This document shows, piece by piece, positions 44,129-51,810 of a stretch of DNA of 64,000 nucleotides. The first letter of the stretch is position 1, and each line of letters begins with the position of its first letter. The stretch is taken from NCBI GenBank assembly GCA_945860545.1, contig CAMAQM010000001.1, forward strand, positions 81,023-145,022, given 5' to 3'. The translations under genes and the position numbers were made by a program. The notes below the pieces were generated by a model. It did not search any database. It saw only the letters and a list, made by a program, of their open reading frames with translations, and was not told the DNA's origin. Origin of the DNA: Bifidobacterium breve (GTDB lineage Bacteria > Actinomycetota > Acidimicrobiia > Acidimicrobiales > Acidimicrobilacustridaceae).

Positions 44129-45354
44129 CCGAGGTGTCCGACGCCGAGGTGGCCGCACCCCGCACCGTCGATCCGGTGCGGTTCGCCCTCGGGGCGTTTG
44201 CCGCGCTCGGAGTCGTGTTGTGGGTGGTGGCGTTTCTCAGCCACCGGTTCCTGCCCCCCGACCCACTGGTGCGGCAGTCAGATTTCTTCTTCGTCGGCGA
44301 CGCACTCATCGGCATGTGGGTCAAGTTCGACGCCGGGTGGTACCACCTCATCGCCGATGAGGGGTACAGCTTCGTCAGTGTCGACCGTCAGGCCCCCGTG
44401 GCGTTCTTCCCCGCCTACCCACTGTTGATGCGGTGGGTGGGTTTCGCCCTCGGCGGCCACCCGTTCGTGGCCGGTGTGCTCGTCACCGTGGCGTCGGGGC
44501 TCGGGGCGGTGGCGTTGTTCGCCCGGTGGTGTGCGGACCGGTTGTCGTCCCCGGCGGTGCGCTTCTCGGTGGCGGCGCTCGTCGTCTACCCCTTCGCCTT
44601 TTTCCTGTTCGGTGCGGTGTACGCCGACGCGTTGTTCCTCGTGGCGGCCGTCGGGGCGTTCGTGCTGCTCGAACGTGGCCATCCGGTGCTGGCCGGTCTT
44701 GCCGGTGCGGTGGCCACCGCCACCCGACCTGTCGGGTTCGCCCTTGTGGTGGGTCTCGTGGTGTTGGCCGTGGTGCGTCGCGGCGGGTGGCGTCGGTTGC
44801 GGCCGGCGGACGCCGGAGTGCTGCTCAGCGCCGGTGGTCTCGCGGCGTGGATGACGTACCTGTGGGTGAACTTCGGTGACCCGCTGGTGTTTTCCAAGAT
44901 CCAAAAGGCGTGGGGCCAGGAGAGCGGCCCGGCCACCTGGTTCAAGTTCGACCTGTTTGACCGGGTGCGTGCCGTGCCCTGTCACACGCGCGGCTTCCTT
45001 GGTGGGTCGGCACCGACGTGTGGGCCGGAGTACGGAAGCGAACTGCTGTACACCCTCGGGATCGTGTTGCAGGGGGCGCTCGTGGTGGCGGCGTTGGTGG
45101 CGGTGCCGTGGATCATCCGGCGGTTCGGTGTCGCCTACGGGTTGTACACCGCAGCGGTGGTGGCCCCGGCGTTGCTGGGCAGCCAGGACTTCCAGGGGTC
45201 TGGCCGTTACCTGTTGGCGGCGTTCCCGGTGTTCGCCCTCGTCGGGGCGGCCGCCGAGAAGCGCCCGGCGGTGGGTCGGGTGGCGCTCGGGTGCTCCGCG
45301 GTGTTGCTGGTGGTGTTCACCTCGTTGTTCGCCCGGGGCTACTACGTTTCCTGA
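44125..45354 (+). CDS. PIG-V-like GT-C glycosyltransferase
   Basis: 409-residue polytopic enzyme with about 10 membrane spans. The first extracytoplasmic loop holds VKFDAGWYHLIADEGYSF and the next AFFPAYPLLMRWVGF, the pattern of PIG-V mannosyltransferases, with the catalytic Asp in KFDAGWY. Such enzymes use a polyprenyl-phosphate sugar as donor on the outer side of the membrane. TTG 44125 overlaps the upstream stop; GTG 44134 is the alternative start. The donor is probably made by the GT2 enzyme encoded next. Confidence 0.83.
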   Translation: MTEVSDAEVAAPRTVDPVRFALGAFAALGVVLWVVAFLSHRFLPPDPLVRQSDFFFVGDALIGMWVKFDAGWYHLIADEGYSFVSVDRQAPVAFFPAYPLLMRWVGFALGGHPFVAGVLVTVASGLGAVALFARWCADRLSSPAVRFSVAALVVYPFAFFLFGAVYADALFLVAAVGAFVLLERGHPVLAGLAGAVATATRPVGFALVVGLVVLAVVRRGGWRRLRPADAGVLLSAGGLAAWMTYLWVNFGDPLVFSKIQKAWGQESGPATWFKFDLFDRVRAVPCHTRGFLGGSAPTCGPEYGSELLYTLGIVLQGALVVAALVAVPWIIRRFGVAYGLYTAAVVAPALLGSQDFQGSGRYLLAAFPVFALVGAAAEKRPAVGRVALGCSAVLLVVFTSLFARGYYVS

Positions 45355-45391
45355 CGTCCCCCGACTTCGGGGACCCGAACCTGGAGTACCG

Positions 45392-46129
45392 GTGACGACA
45401 CCCCCCAGCCTCACGATCTTCTTCCCGGCGTGGAACGAGGAAGCCGGTCTCGCCCGCACCGTGGCCGCCGCCGTCGAGGCCGGTGAGCGTCTCGAGGCCG
45501 ACGGGGCCATCGGCACCCTCGAGGTGGTGATCGTCGACGACGCCTCCACCGACGCCACCGGGTCCATCGCCGACGGTCTCGCCGCCGCCGACGAGCGCAT
45601 CAACGTGGTGCACCACCCGGTGAACCGAGGGTTGGGTGGGGCCATCCGCAGCGGTCTGGCGGCATCGTCGGGTGACCTGGTGCTCTACACCGACGCCGAC
45701 TTGCCCTTCGATCTCGTCGAGCTCGACAAGGCGGTGCGGGTGGCTCGTGTTTACGACGCCGACGTGGTGTCGCTGTACCGACTGGACCGGACCGGGGAAG
45801 GGCCTCGGCGTTACGTGTACTCCTACCTCTACAACCATCTGGTCCGACTGCTGTTCGGTCTGCGGGTCCGTGACGTCAACTTTGCCGGCAAATTGATTCG
45901 TCGCCGTGTCCTCGACGCCGTCGACCTGCGCAGTGAGGGGTCGTTCATCGACGTCGAGTTGTTGGTGTCCGCCCAGCGACGAGGGTTCAACGTGGTGCAG
46001 TTCGGTGTGGACTACTTCCCGCGTACCCGCGGGGTGTCGACGTTGTCTTCGTGGTCGACGATCTTTGGGATTCTGCGCGAGTTGCGGGACCTGCGCCGCG
46101 ACCTCGGCCGGGTGGCCCCCCAGACGTGA
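45392..46129 (+). CDS. GT2 family polyprenyl-phosphate sugar transferase (DPM1-like)
   Basis: 245-residue soluble GT-A enzyme. FFPAWNEEAGLARTV, VIVDDASTDAT, NRGLGGAIRSGL and the metal-binding YTDADLPFD are those of dolichol-phosphate-mannose-type synthases; no C-terminal membrane span is present. It would load a sugar from a nucleotide donor onto polyprenyl phosphate at the inner membrane face. GTG 45392 lies 38 nt after the GT-C gene. The sugar is not determined by sequence: mannose, glucose and N-acetylhexosamine are possible. Confidence 0.88.
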   Translation: MTTPPSLTIFFPAWNEEAGLARTVAAAVEAGERLEADGAIGTLEVVIVDDASTDATGSIADGLAAADERINVVHHPVNRGLGGAIRSGLAASSGDLVLYTDADLPFDLVELDKAVRVARVYDADVVSLYRLDRTGEGPRRYVYSYLYNHLVRLLFGLRVRDVNFAGKLIRRRVLDAVDLRSEGSFIDVELLVSAQRRGFNVVQFGVDYFPRTRGVSTLSSWSTIFGILRELRDLRRDLGRVAPQT

Positions 46130-46142
46130 GGTCCCTGTCTTG

Positions 46143-47009
46143 GTGAGCGCCTCTCCGAGTGACCGACCGCTGTTGATCGTCAACGCTGACGACTACGGCC
46201 TCACCGACGGGGTCAGCGCCGCCATCCTCGACGCCGCCGAGGGGGGCATCGTGACCTCCACTTCGGTCATCGCCCTTGGACCCGGGTTTGCGTCGTCGGT
46301 GCGCCGACTCGCCGACGTCGCCTCCGTTGGGGTGGGGGTGCATTTCGCCGCCGTGGGTGAGGACCCGCCGTTGTTGTCGGCTGCGGAGATCCCGTCCCTC
46401 GTCGACCGGTCGGGACGGCTTTGGGCGTCGTGGCGGCAGTTCCTGCCGCGTGCCGCGATGGGTCGCATCGACCCCGACGACCTCGCCCGCGAGTTCTCCG
46501 CCCAACTCGAGGCGGTGCGTGGCGCCGGGGTGGACGTCGACCACATCGACACCCACCAGAACCTGCACCTTTGGCCCATGGTGCGTGACGTGGTGATGGG
46601 GATCGGTGACGCCGCAGGGGTGCAGCGCATCCGGGTGACCCGTTCGGGTCAGCGGGGTCCTGTGGGGGTGGTGGTGCGGCGTCTGGCCCGTGACCTTGAA
46701 GCGATCTGTGACGCCAAGGGGTGGCGGCGCCCAACGGCGTCCACCGGCCTCGACGAGGCCGGCACCCTCGACACCGACGGCATGGTGGCGGCGCTCGGAC
46801 GCCTGCGCGCCGGGGCGGGGTTCGCTGCGGGGGCGAGCGCCGAGCTGGCCACCCACCCGGGGGTCCTCACGAACGGTGACCGGGCGCACTACCAGTGGGG
46901 GTACCGCTGGGAGGAGGAGTACGCCGCGTTGTGCAGCCCGATGGTGCGTGACGCGGTGGATCGGCTCGGGTTCCGACTCGGCACGTTCGCCGACCTGGGG
47001 TCGGCGTGA
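46143..47009 (+). CDS. YdjC/ChbG-type carbohydrate deacetylase
   Basis: 288-residue metal-dependent deacetylase fold. The metal Asp pair is in IVNADDYGLTDGV, with His in GVGVHFAAVG and the His cluster of DHIDTHQNLHLWP. Relatives deacetylate chitobiose (ChbG), and HpnK is a hopanoid-cluster member. The C-terminal third retains LATHPGVL. It starts GTG 46143, 14 nt after the GT2 gene, and overlaps the methyltransferase start (GTGA). Together with the GT2 and GT-C genes it suggests formation of a free amino sugar on a lipid-linked glycan. Confidence 0.86.
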   Translation: MSASPSDRPLLIVNADDYGLTDGVSAAILDAAEGGIVTSTSVIALGPGFASSVRRLADVASVGVGVHFAAVGEDPPLLSAAEIPSLVDRSGRLWASWRQFLPRAAMGRIDPDDLAREFSAQLEAVRGAGVDVDHIDTHQNLHLWPMVRDVVMGIGDAAGVQRIRVTRSGQRGPVGVVVRRLARDLEAICDAKGWRRPTASTGLDEAGTLDTDGMVAALGRLRAGAGFAAGASAELATHPGVLTNGDRAHYQWGYRWEEEYAALCSPMVRDAVDRLGFRLGTFADLGSA

Positions 47010-47665
47010 GCGCCTCACCGTCGTCTGGGGTCACCCTGGGCCGTTACCGTGCGGCGTCGTTGGGGGTGCGCACCCATGTGGGGGTGCGGTGGCGGACCTG
47101 CCCGATCCCCGATGTCGACGCTGTCGTGCCCCCCTCGGGGGCGGTGCTCGAGATCGGGTGCGGTCACGGGCTGGTGGCGAACTACCTCGCCGACGCTGCA
47201 GCCGACCGCCGCGTCCACGGGGTGGACATCGACCCACGCAAGATCGATGCCGCCCGGGCCTCGTTGCGACCCGGGGACACCACGGTGTTCGACCTCGTCG
47301 AACCCGGGGAGCTGCCGGAGGGTCCGTTCGACGCCGTGGTGATCGTCGACGTGTTGTACCTGCTCGACGACGCCGGACGTGAGGAGCTGGTGGCGGCGGC
47401 GTGTGGGCGCCTCGGGCCGGGCGGCGTGTTGGTGGTCAAGGAACTCGGGGTGACCCCGGTTTGGAAGGCGCGTCTCGCCTCGGCGCAGGAGCGCCTGTCC
47501 ACCGGCGTGCTCGGTATCACCGCCGGCCGTCACCACGGTCTCGAGTCACTCGAGGTCCTCGCCGACCGGTTTCGTCGGGCCGGACTCGTTGACGTCAGTG
47601 TGACGCGGCTTGACCGTGGGTGGTTGCACCCGCACGGTCTGGTGACGGGTCGCCGAGGCGGTTAG
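47006..47665 (+). CDS. SAM-dependent class I methyltransferase
   Basis: 219-residue Rossmann methyltransferase. Motif I is VLEIGCGHGLVANYL, the acidic loop is VHGVDIDPRKIDAARASL, and motif IV is FDAVVIVDVLYLLDD. Nothing beyond the fold tells the substrate; its place at the end of the glycan operon suggests O- or N-methylation of a sugar or lipid. It is translationally coupled to the deacetylase and ends convergent with the DUF983 gene with a 4-base overlap. Confidence 0.84.
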   Translation: MSASPSSGVTLGRYRAASLGVRTHVGVRWRTCPIPDVDAVVPPSGAVLEIGCGHGLVANYLADAAADRRVHGVDIDPRKIDAARASLRPGDTTVFDLVEPGELPEGPFDAVVIVDVLYLLDDAGREELVAAACGRLGPGGVLVVKELGVTPVWKARLASAQERLSTGVLGITAGRHHGLESLEVLADRFRRAGLVDVSVTRLDRGWLHPHGLVTGRRGG

Positions 47666-48114
47666 TGGTCGCGAGCGTCAGGTGGTGGTGAGGGCGCCGA
47701 GGGTGTGGCTGCCTCGCCGGGTTCGAGGGGGCGCATGCGCAGGTCGATGACCAGCCACAGCGTTGCGGACCACGGGGCGAACACGAGAGGCACGACGAGC
47801 GCCACGGTGAGCGCGGCGACGATGAGGGTGACCGCCGGGGGGTCGGGCCAGGTCACGAACAGTCCGACGATGAGCACGGCGAACAGTGCGGTGAACGACA
47901 CGATGGTGTTGAGGCCGAACGATCCGGCCCAGTGACCGGCCTCCCGGTCGAAGCGCAGTTCGCAGCCGCTGCAGCGTTCCGGCAGACCGAGGCGGAACCG
48001 GTGGCCGGGTTGGAAGAACAGCCCGCCGGTGCCGCACACCGGGCAACGGAGCCGGACGGCGCGCCCCAGCATGGTCGACGCCGGAGGTTGGGTGGGGGGT
48101 GCGGCCGGGCTCAC
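47662..48114 (-). CDS. DUF983-family membrane protein
   Basis: 150-residue protein with two zinc-ribbon-like halves (RCPVCGTGGLF and LPERCSGCELRFDREAGHW) and two membrane spans (IVSFTALFAVLIVGLFV and VTLIVAALTVALVVPLVF). This is DUF983, function unknown. GTG 48114 is preferred because CATCCT lies 6 nt upstream; an ATG at 48147 would add 11 residues. The C-terminus is Pro/Ala-rich. Confidence 0.8.
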   Translation of the reverse strand: MSPAAPPTQPPASTMLGRAVRLRCPVCGTGGLFFQPGHRFRLGLPERCSGCELRFDREAGHWAGSFGLNTIVSFTALFAVLIVGLFVTWPDPPAVTLIVAALTVALVVPLVFAPWSATLWLVIDLRMRPLEPGEAATPSAPSPPPDARDH

Positions 48115-48120
48115 CTCGCA

Positions 48121-48126
48121 AGGATG
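48121..48126 (-). promoter_or_regulatory. -10 box for DUF983 gene
   Basis: CATCCT on the minus strand, 6 nt before GTG 48114; only A2 and T6 of the consensus are kept, so this is one of the weaker cases. Confidence 0.3.
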
Positions 48127-48184
48127 GCATGGGTGGGGCAGCCTCATGCACGCCGTGGCGACGGGCGATCAATGGGACTGTCGG

Positions 48185-48221
48185 CGAATTCCGCAAAAGT
48201 TGATGGAATTAGTAAGGAATT
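48185..48221 (+). repeat. GAATT repeats over the cysH promoter
   Basis: GAATT occurs at 48186, 48206 and 48217. The last two are GGAATT direct repeats 11 bases apart (one helix turn), and the first forms the inverted pair AATTCC/GGAATT. They overlap the -35 and spacer of the cysH promoter and could be a sulfur regulator site. Confidence 0.4.
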
Positions 48222-48229
48222 GCTACAAC
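48200..48229 (+). promoter_or_regulatory. cysH promoter, leaderless
   Basis: TTGATG (48200-48205) and TACAAC (48224-48229, preceded by TGC) are 18 bases apart. The -10 ends exactly 6 nt before GTG 48236, which would make the start codon the first transcribed base. The surrounding 50 bases are AT-richer than the rest of the region. Confidence 0.6.
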
Positions 48230-48235
48230 TGCGGT

Positions 48236-48901
48236 GTGCCTGGCGACGACAACCCGATACCGATCCCCGCCGATCTCGAGGATCGCCACCCCGTTGACGT
48301 ACTTGGCTGGGCGTATCGCACGTTCGGTACTGGTCGGGTCGTGGTCACCGTCAGCTTTGAAGACGCCGTGCTCGCCCACCTCGTCCACCTCGCCGAGCCC
48401 GCAGCGGAGATCGTGCTGTTGGACACCCAGTACCTGTTCGCCGAGACGCTGTGGTTCGCCAACGAACTTCGTGAGCGCTTCGACCTGAACATCCGGGTGG
48501 TCGAACCGGCCCCCGACGTGGTTGCGGACAACCGCTGGCAATACGACGTCGAAGGATGCTGCGCGGTGCGCAAGGTGGAACCGTTGAACCGGGCGCTCGC
48601 TGGTCACGACGCCTGGGTGACGGGGATTCGGCGAGTCGACGGCCCGAGTCGGGCGGACACCCCCGTGGCCAGCTTCGACGTCGGGCGCAACCTCGTGAAG
48701 GTCAATCCACTGGCCACCTGGGACGACGAGGCGGTCGAGACGTGGATCGCCGAGCACGACCTTCCGGCCAACCCGCTCACCGAGCGTGGCTACGGCTCCA
48801 TCGGGTGTTGGCCGTGCACGCGACCCACCGCCCCGGGTGAAGATCGTCGGGCTGGACGCTGGTCGGGGTCGGACAAGACCGAATGCGGACTGCACCTGTG
48901 A
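48236..48901 (+). CDS. cysH: Adenylylsulfate (APS) reductase
   Basis: 221-residue PP-loop reductase that makes sulfite from APS. The iron-sulfur Cys ligands are the CC of EGCCAVRKVEPL and CWPC of GSIGCWPCTRP, with the catalytic C-terminal KTECGLHL; this is the assimilatory APS reductase pattern and is close to mycobacterial CysH. The PP-loop reads TVSFEDAVLAHL, one residue shorter than the mycobacterial ASNMQDAVLVDL. GTG 48236 is set by the promoter spacing; ATG 48203 would lie inside the promoter. cysD overlaps its stop. Confidence 0.93.
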   Translation: MPGDDNPIPIPADLEDRHPVDVLGWAYRTFGTGRVVVTVSFEDAVLAHLVHLAEPAAEIVLLDTQYLFAETLWFANELRERFDLNIRVVEPAPDVVADNRWQYDVEGCCAVRKVEPLNRALAGHDAWVTGIRRVDGPSRADTPVASFDVGRNLVKVNPLATWDDEAVETWIAEHDLPANPLTERGYGSIGCWPCTRPTAPGEDRRAGRWSGSDKTECGLHL

Positions 48902-49842
48902 GCGCCACTGACACCACCGTGGTCGGTCCGTCGGTGCTCGGTGCCGCCGCCGCCCAGCTCGACGACCTCGTCGACGAGGCGGTGACCATCATCCGCGAGG
49001 TGGCCACCGAGTGTGAACGTCCGGTGTTGTTGTTCTCCGGTGGCAAGGACTCCGCCGTGCTTGCCCACCTCGCCGTGGCCGCCTTCGCCCCGGCTCGCCT
49101 GCCGTTCCCGGTCATGCACGTCGACACCGGTCACAACTTCCCCGAGGTGATCGCCTACCGGGACGCGCTCGTGGACCGGTGGGGCATCGAGCTGGTCGTG
49201 GCCAGTGTCCAGGCCTCGATCGACACAGGACGGGTCACCGAGGAGACCGGGCCGGGGGCGTCACGCAACCGCCTCCAGAGCGTCACGCTGCTCGACGCCT
49301 TGGCACACCACGGGTTCGACGCCGCCTTCGGAGGCGGACGGCGCGACGAGGACAAGGCGAGGGCCAAGGAACGCATCCTCAGCTTCCGCGACACCCAGGG
49401 CCGTTGGGACCCGCGCAACCAGCGTCCCGAACCGTGGGACCTGCTCAACGCCCGTATCCGCCCCGGTGAGCACCTGCGGGCGTTTCCGCTCAGCAACTGG
49501 ACCGAACTCGACGTGTGGAGGTACATCGCCGCCGAGGACGTGCCGCTCCCGTCGATCTACTTCGCCCACCGTCGCGCGGTGGTCGAACGCGGCGGGATGC
49601 TGTTGGCGGTGGGAGGCCCGGTCACCGTGGGCGACGGGGAGGTCGCCACCGAGGAACTGGTGCGGTACCGAACCGTGGGTGATGCCAGTTGTACCGGAGC
49701 GGTGCGGTCGTCGGCCACCACCGTCGACGAGGTGATCGCCGAGGTGGCGGCCAGCCGGATCACCGAACGTGGTGCCACCCGGGCCGATGACGCCTTCAGC
49801 GAGTCGGCCATGGAGGAGCGCAAACGGGAGGGGTATTTCTGA
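48898..49842 (+). CDS. cysD: Sulfate adenylyltransferase small subunit
   Basis: ATP sulfurylase catalytic subunit, 314 residues, forming APS from sulfate and ATP with CysN. PP-loop LLFSGGKDSAVLAHLA, VMHVDTGHNFPEVIAYRD, AFGGGRRDEDKARAKERI and FPLSNWTELDVWRYI are diagnostic. The start GTG overlaps the cysH stop and the stop overlaps cysN (TGATG), so the three are tightly coupled. Confidence 0.96.
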   Translation: MSATDTTVVGPSVLGAAAAQLDDLVDEAVTIIREVATECERPVLLFSGGKDSAVLAHLAVAAFAPARLPFPVMHVDTGHNFPEVIAYRDALVDRWGIELVVASVQASIDTGRVTEETGPGASRNRLQSVTLLDALAHHGFDAAFGGGRRDEDKARAKERILSFRDTQGRWDPRNQRPEPWDLLNARIRPGEHLRAFPLSNWTELDVWRYIAAEDVPLPSIYFAHRRAVVERGGMLLAVGGPVTVGDGEVATEELVRYRTVGDASCTGAVRSSATTVDEVIAEVAASRITERGATRADDAFSESAMEERKREGYF

Positions 49843-51095
49843 TGTCGAACCCCACCGTCCTTCCCCCGTTGCACATCGCCACAGCCGGGTCGGTCGACGA
49901 CGGCAAGAGCACCCTGATCGGTCGGTTGCTCCACGACACCAAGACCGTGTTCGAGGACCAGCTCGCCGCCGTGGAGCGCGCCAGTCGCCGTCTCGGAGAG
50001 GACGGCGTGAACCTTGCGCTCGTCACCGACGGGTTGCGGGCTGAGCGGGAACAGGGCATCACCATCGACGTGGCGCACCGGTACTTCGCCACCCCCCGAC
50101 GGAACTTCGTGGTGGCCGACACCCCCGGACACGCCCAGTACACCCGCAACATGGTCACCGGCGCCTCCACGGCCGAGGTGGCTGTCGTCCTTGTCGACGC
50201 CCGCGCCGGCATGGTGGCCCAGACCCGACGCCACGCCTTCATTGCCGCCCTGTTGGGGGTGCGCGCCATCGCCCTTGCCATCAACAAGATGGACCTCGTC
50301 GACTGGGACGAGGGGGTCTTCGACCGGATCACGAAAGAGGTCACCGACTACGTGGCGGCGCTCCCCACTCCGGTGCCGGTGGTGCCGTTCCCGATCAGTG
50401 CTCTCAACGGCGACAACGTGGTGGAACGCTCGTCGTCGTCGCCCTGGTTCACCGGGGTGGCGTTGCTCGACTGGCTCGAGAAGGTCGACGCCCGGGCGGC
50501 GGTGCACACGGGCGCGGCTCGACTCGACGTGCAGCGGGTGCTGCGTGCACCGGCGAGCGACTTCCGTGGATACGCCGGCCGGCTGGCCGACGGCACGTTG
50601 GCGGTGGGCGACCCGGTGTGGATCGCTCCGTCGGGTCAGACGTCGACGGTTGCGGGGTTGCAGCGACTCGGTCGGGACATTGACGTGGCCCGGCCTGGCG
50701 AGGCCATCACGGTCGTGCTCGCCGATGCTGTCGACGTGGCCCGTGGCGACGTCATCACCACCGGTGACGCGGCGGTGAGCGAACAGGTGACCGGCGAGTT
50801 GTGCTGGATGATGGACGCGCCGCTGCGACCGGGGACCCGTCTTTGGTTCAAACATGGCACCCGCACCGGTCGGGCGACCCTTGACGAGGTGCGCTACGTC
50901 CACGACGTCGACACCCTCGAGCGACGCGTGGCCCAAGAGGTGGGCCTCAACGATCTCGCCTCGGTGCGGGTGTCCTTCAGCGAGCCGGTGGTCGCCGCGC
51001 CTTACGTGCACAGTCGGGTCGCCGGTCGCCTGATCCTCGTGGACGAGGCCACCAACGTCACCGCCGGCGCGCTGGTCGTCACCGAAATTGGCTGA
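49842..51095 (+). CDS. cysN: Sulfate adenylyltransferase large subunit
   Basis: GTPase that drives APS formation by CysD. 417 residues with G1 GSVDDGKSTLIG, G3 ADTPGHAQYTRNM and G4 NKMD, followed by two EF-Tu-like beta barrels. The protein ends at the barrel (ALVVTEIG), so there is no fused CysC kinase domain; this agrees with a pathway that reduces APS directly with CysH. Confidence 0.96.
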   Translation: MSNPTVLPPLHIATAGSVDDGKSTLIGRLLHDTKTVFEDQLAAVERASRRLGEDGVNLALVTDGLRAEREQGITIDVAHRYFATPRRNFVVADTPGHAQYTRNMVTGASTAEVAVVLVDARAGMVAQTRRHAFIAALLGVRAIALAINKMDLVDWDEGVFDRITKEVTDYVAALPTPVPVVPFPISALNGDNVVERSSSSPWFTGVALLDWLEKVDARAAVHTGAARLDVQRVLRAPASDFRGYAGRLADGTLAVGDPVWIAPSGQTSTVAGLQRLGRDIDVARPGEAITVVLADAVDVARGDVITTGDAAVSEQVTGELCWMMDAPLRPGTRLWFKHGTRTGRATLDEVRYVHDVDTLERRVAQEVGLNDLASVRVSFSEPVVAAPYVHSRVAGRLILVDEATNVTAGALVVTEIG

Positions 51096-51141
51096 GACGA
51101 CGTGTTGGATCGGCGTCGTTGATGGGCCGTGGCGGCCCCTA

Positions 51142-51171
51142 TTGCGGTCGGGCACTCCATAACCCTAAAAT
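51142..51171 (+). promoter_or_regulatory. Promoter of siroheme/sulfite reductase genes
   Basis: TTGCGG (51142-51147) and TAAAAT (51166-51171, five of six consensus bases) are 18 bases apart. A leader of about 39 nt holds GGCGGAG before GTG 51217. Arms CTAAA (51165-51169) and TTTAG (51180-51184) flank the predicted start of transcription and could be an operator. Confidence 0.6.
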
Positions 51172-51216
51172 CTGACCTGTTTAGTCGTGTTTTGTCGTCC
51201 ATCGGCGGAGTCGAAC

Positions 51217-51810
51217 GTGCAGTTCCCCATCAACCTGAACCTCGAGGGTCGGCGCTGTTTGATCGTCGGTGGCGGCCGCATCGCCACCCGCAAGGCCGCC
51301 GGACTGGCAGCGTGCGGCGCGGTGATCACCGCCGTCGCCCCTGAGGTCACCGACGAACTCGCCGCCCTCGCCACCGAGGTTCGCCGTCGCCCCTACGCCC
51401 ACGGCGACCTTGACGGCCACTGGCTCGTCATCACCGCCACGGGGGACCGCGCCGTCGACCAGGCCGTCTACGACGACGCCGAAGCGACCGGCATCTGGGC
51501 GAATTCCGCCGACGACCCCGAACGGTGCGCGTTCACCCTTGCCGCCGTGGTGCGGCGCGGACCGGTCATGGTCACCGCCTCGACCGGTGGGGTGAGCCCG
51601 GCGCTGTCGACGTGGTTGCGCATCCGGCTGACCGAGGCCATCGGTCCAGAGTTCGCCGACATCGCCGCCGAACTCGCCGAGCGTCGCGCCGCGGTGCACG
51701 CCCGCGGTGAGAGCACCGAGGATCTCGACTGGAACCCGATCATCGACGAGATCGTGGCGGCGCACCGCAGCACCGACACCGTCACCCTGGCCGCCCCGGT
51801 GGCGTCATGA
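51217..51810 (+). CDS. Precorrin-2 dehydrogenase / sirohydrochlorin ferrochelatase-like
   Basis: 197-residue Met8/SirC/CysG-N-type protein that oxidises precorrin-2 on the way to siroheme. FPINLNLEGRRCLIVGGGRIATRKAAGL gives the NAD fold; ANSADDPERCAFTLAAVVRRGPVMVTASTGGVSPAL is the family signature. GTG 51217 is preferred over 51187 because GGCGGAG lies 6 nt upstream. It overlaps cobA by ATGA. Whether it also inserts iron cannot be read. Confidence 0.92.
   Translation: MQFPINLNLEGRRCLIVGGGRIATRKAAGLAACGAVITAVAPEVTDELAALATEVRRRPYAHGDLDGHWLVITATGDRAVDQAVYDDAEATGIWANSADDPERCAFTLAAVVRRGPVMVTASTGGVSPALSTWLRIRLTEAIGPEFADIAAELAERRAAVHARGESTEDLDWNPIIDEIVAAHRSTDTVTLAAPVAS

Noticed and set aside
42773..44158. 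461-codon His/Arg/Gln-rich frame on the minus strand
   Set aside because: Antisense of the YibE/F gene; low-complexity composition caused by high GC at third positions.
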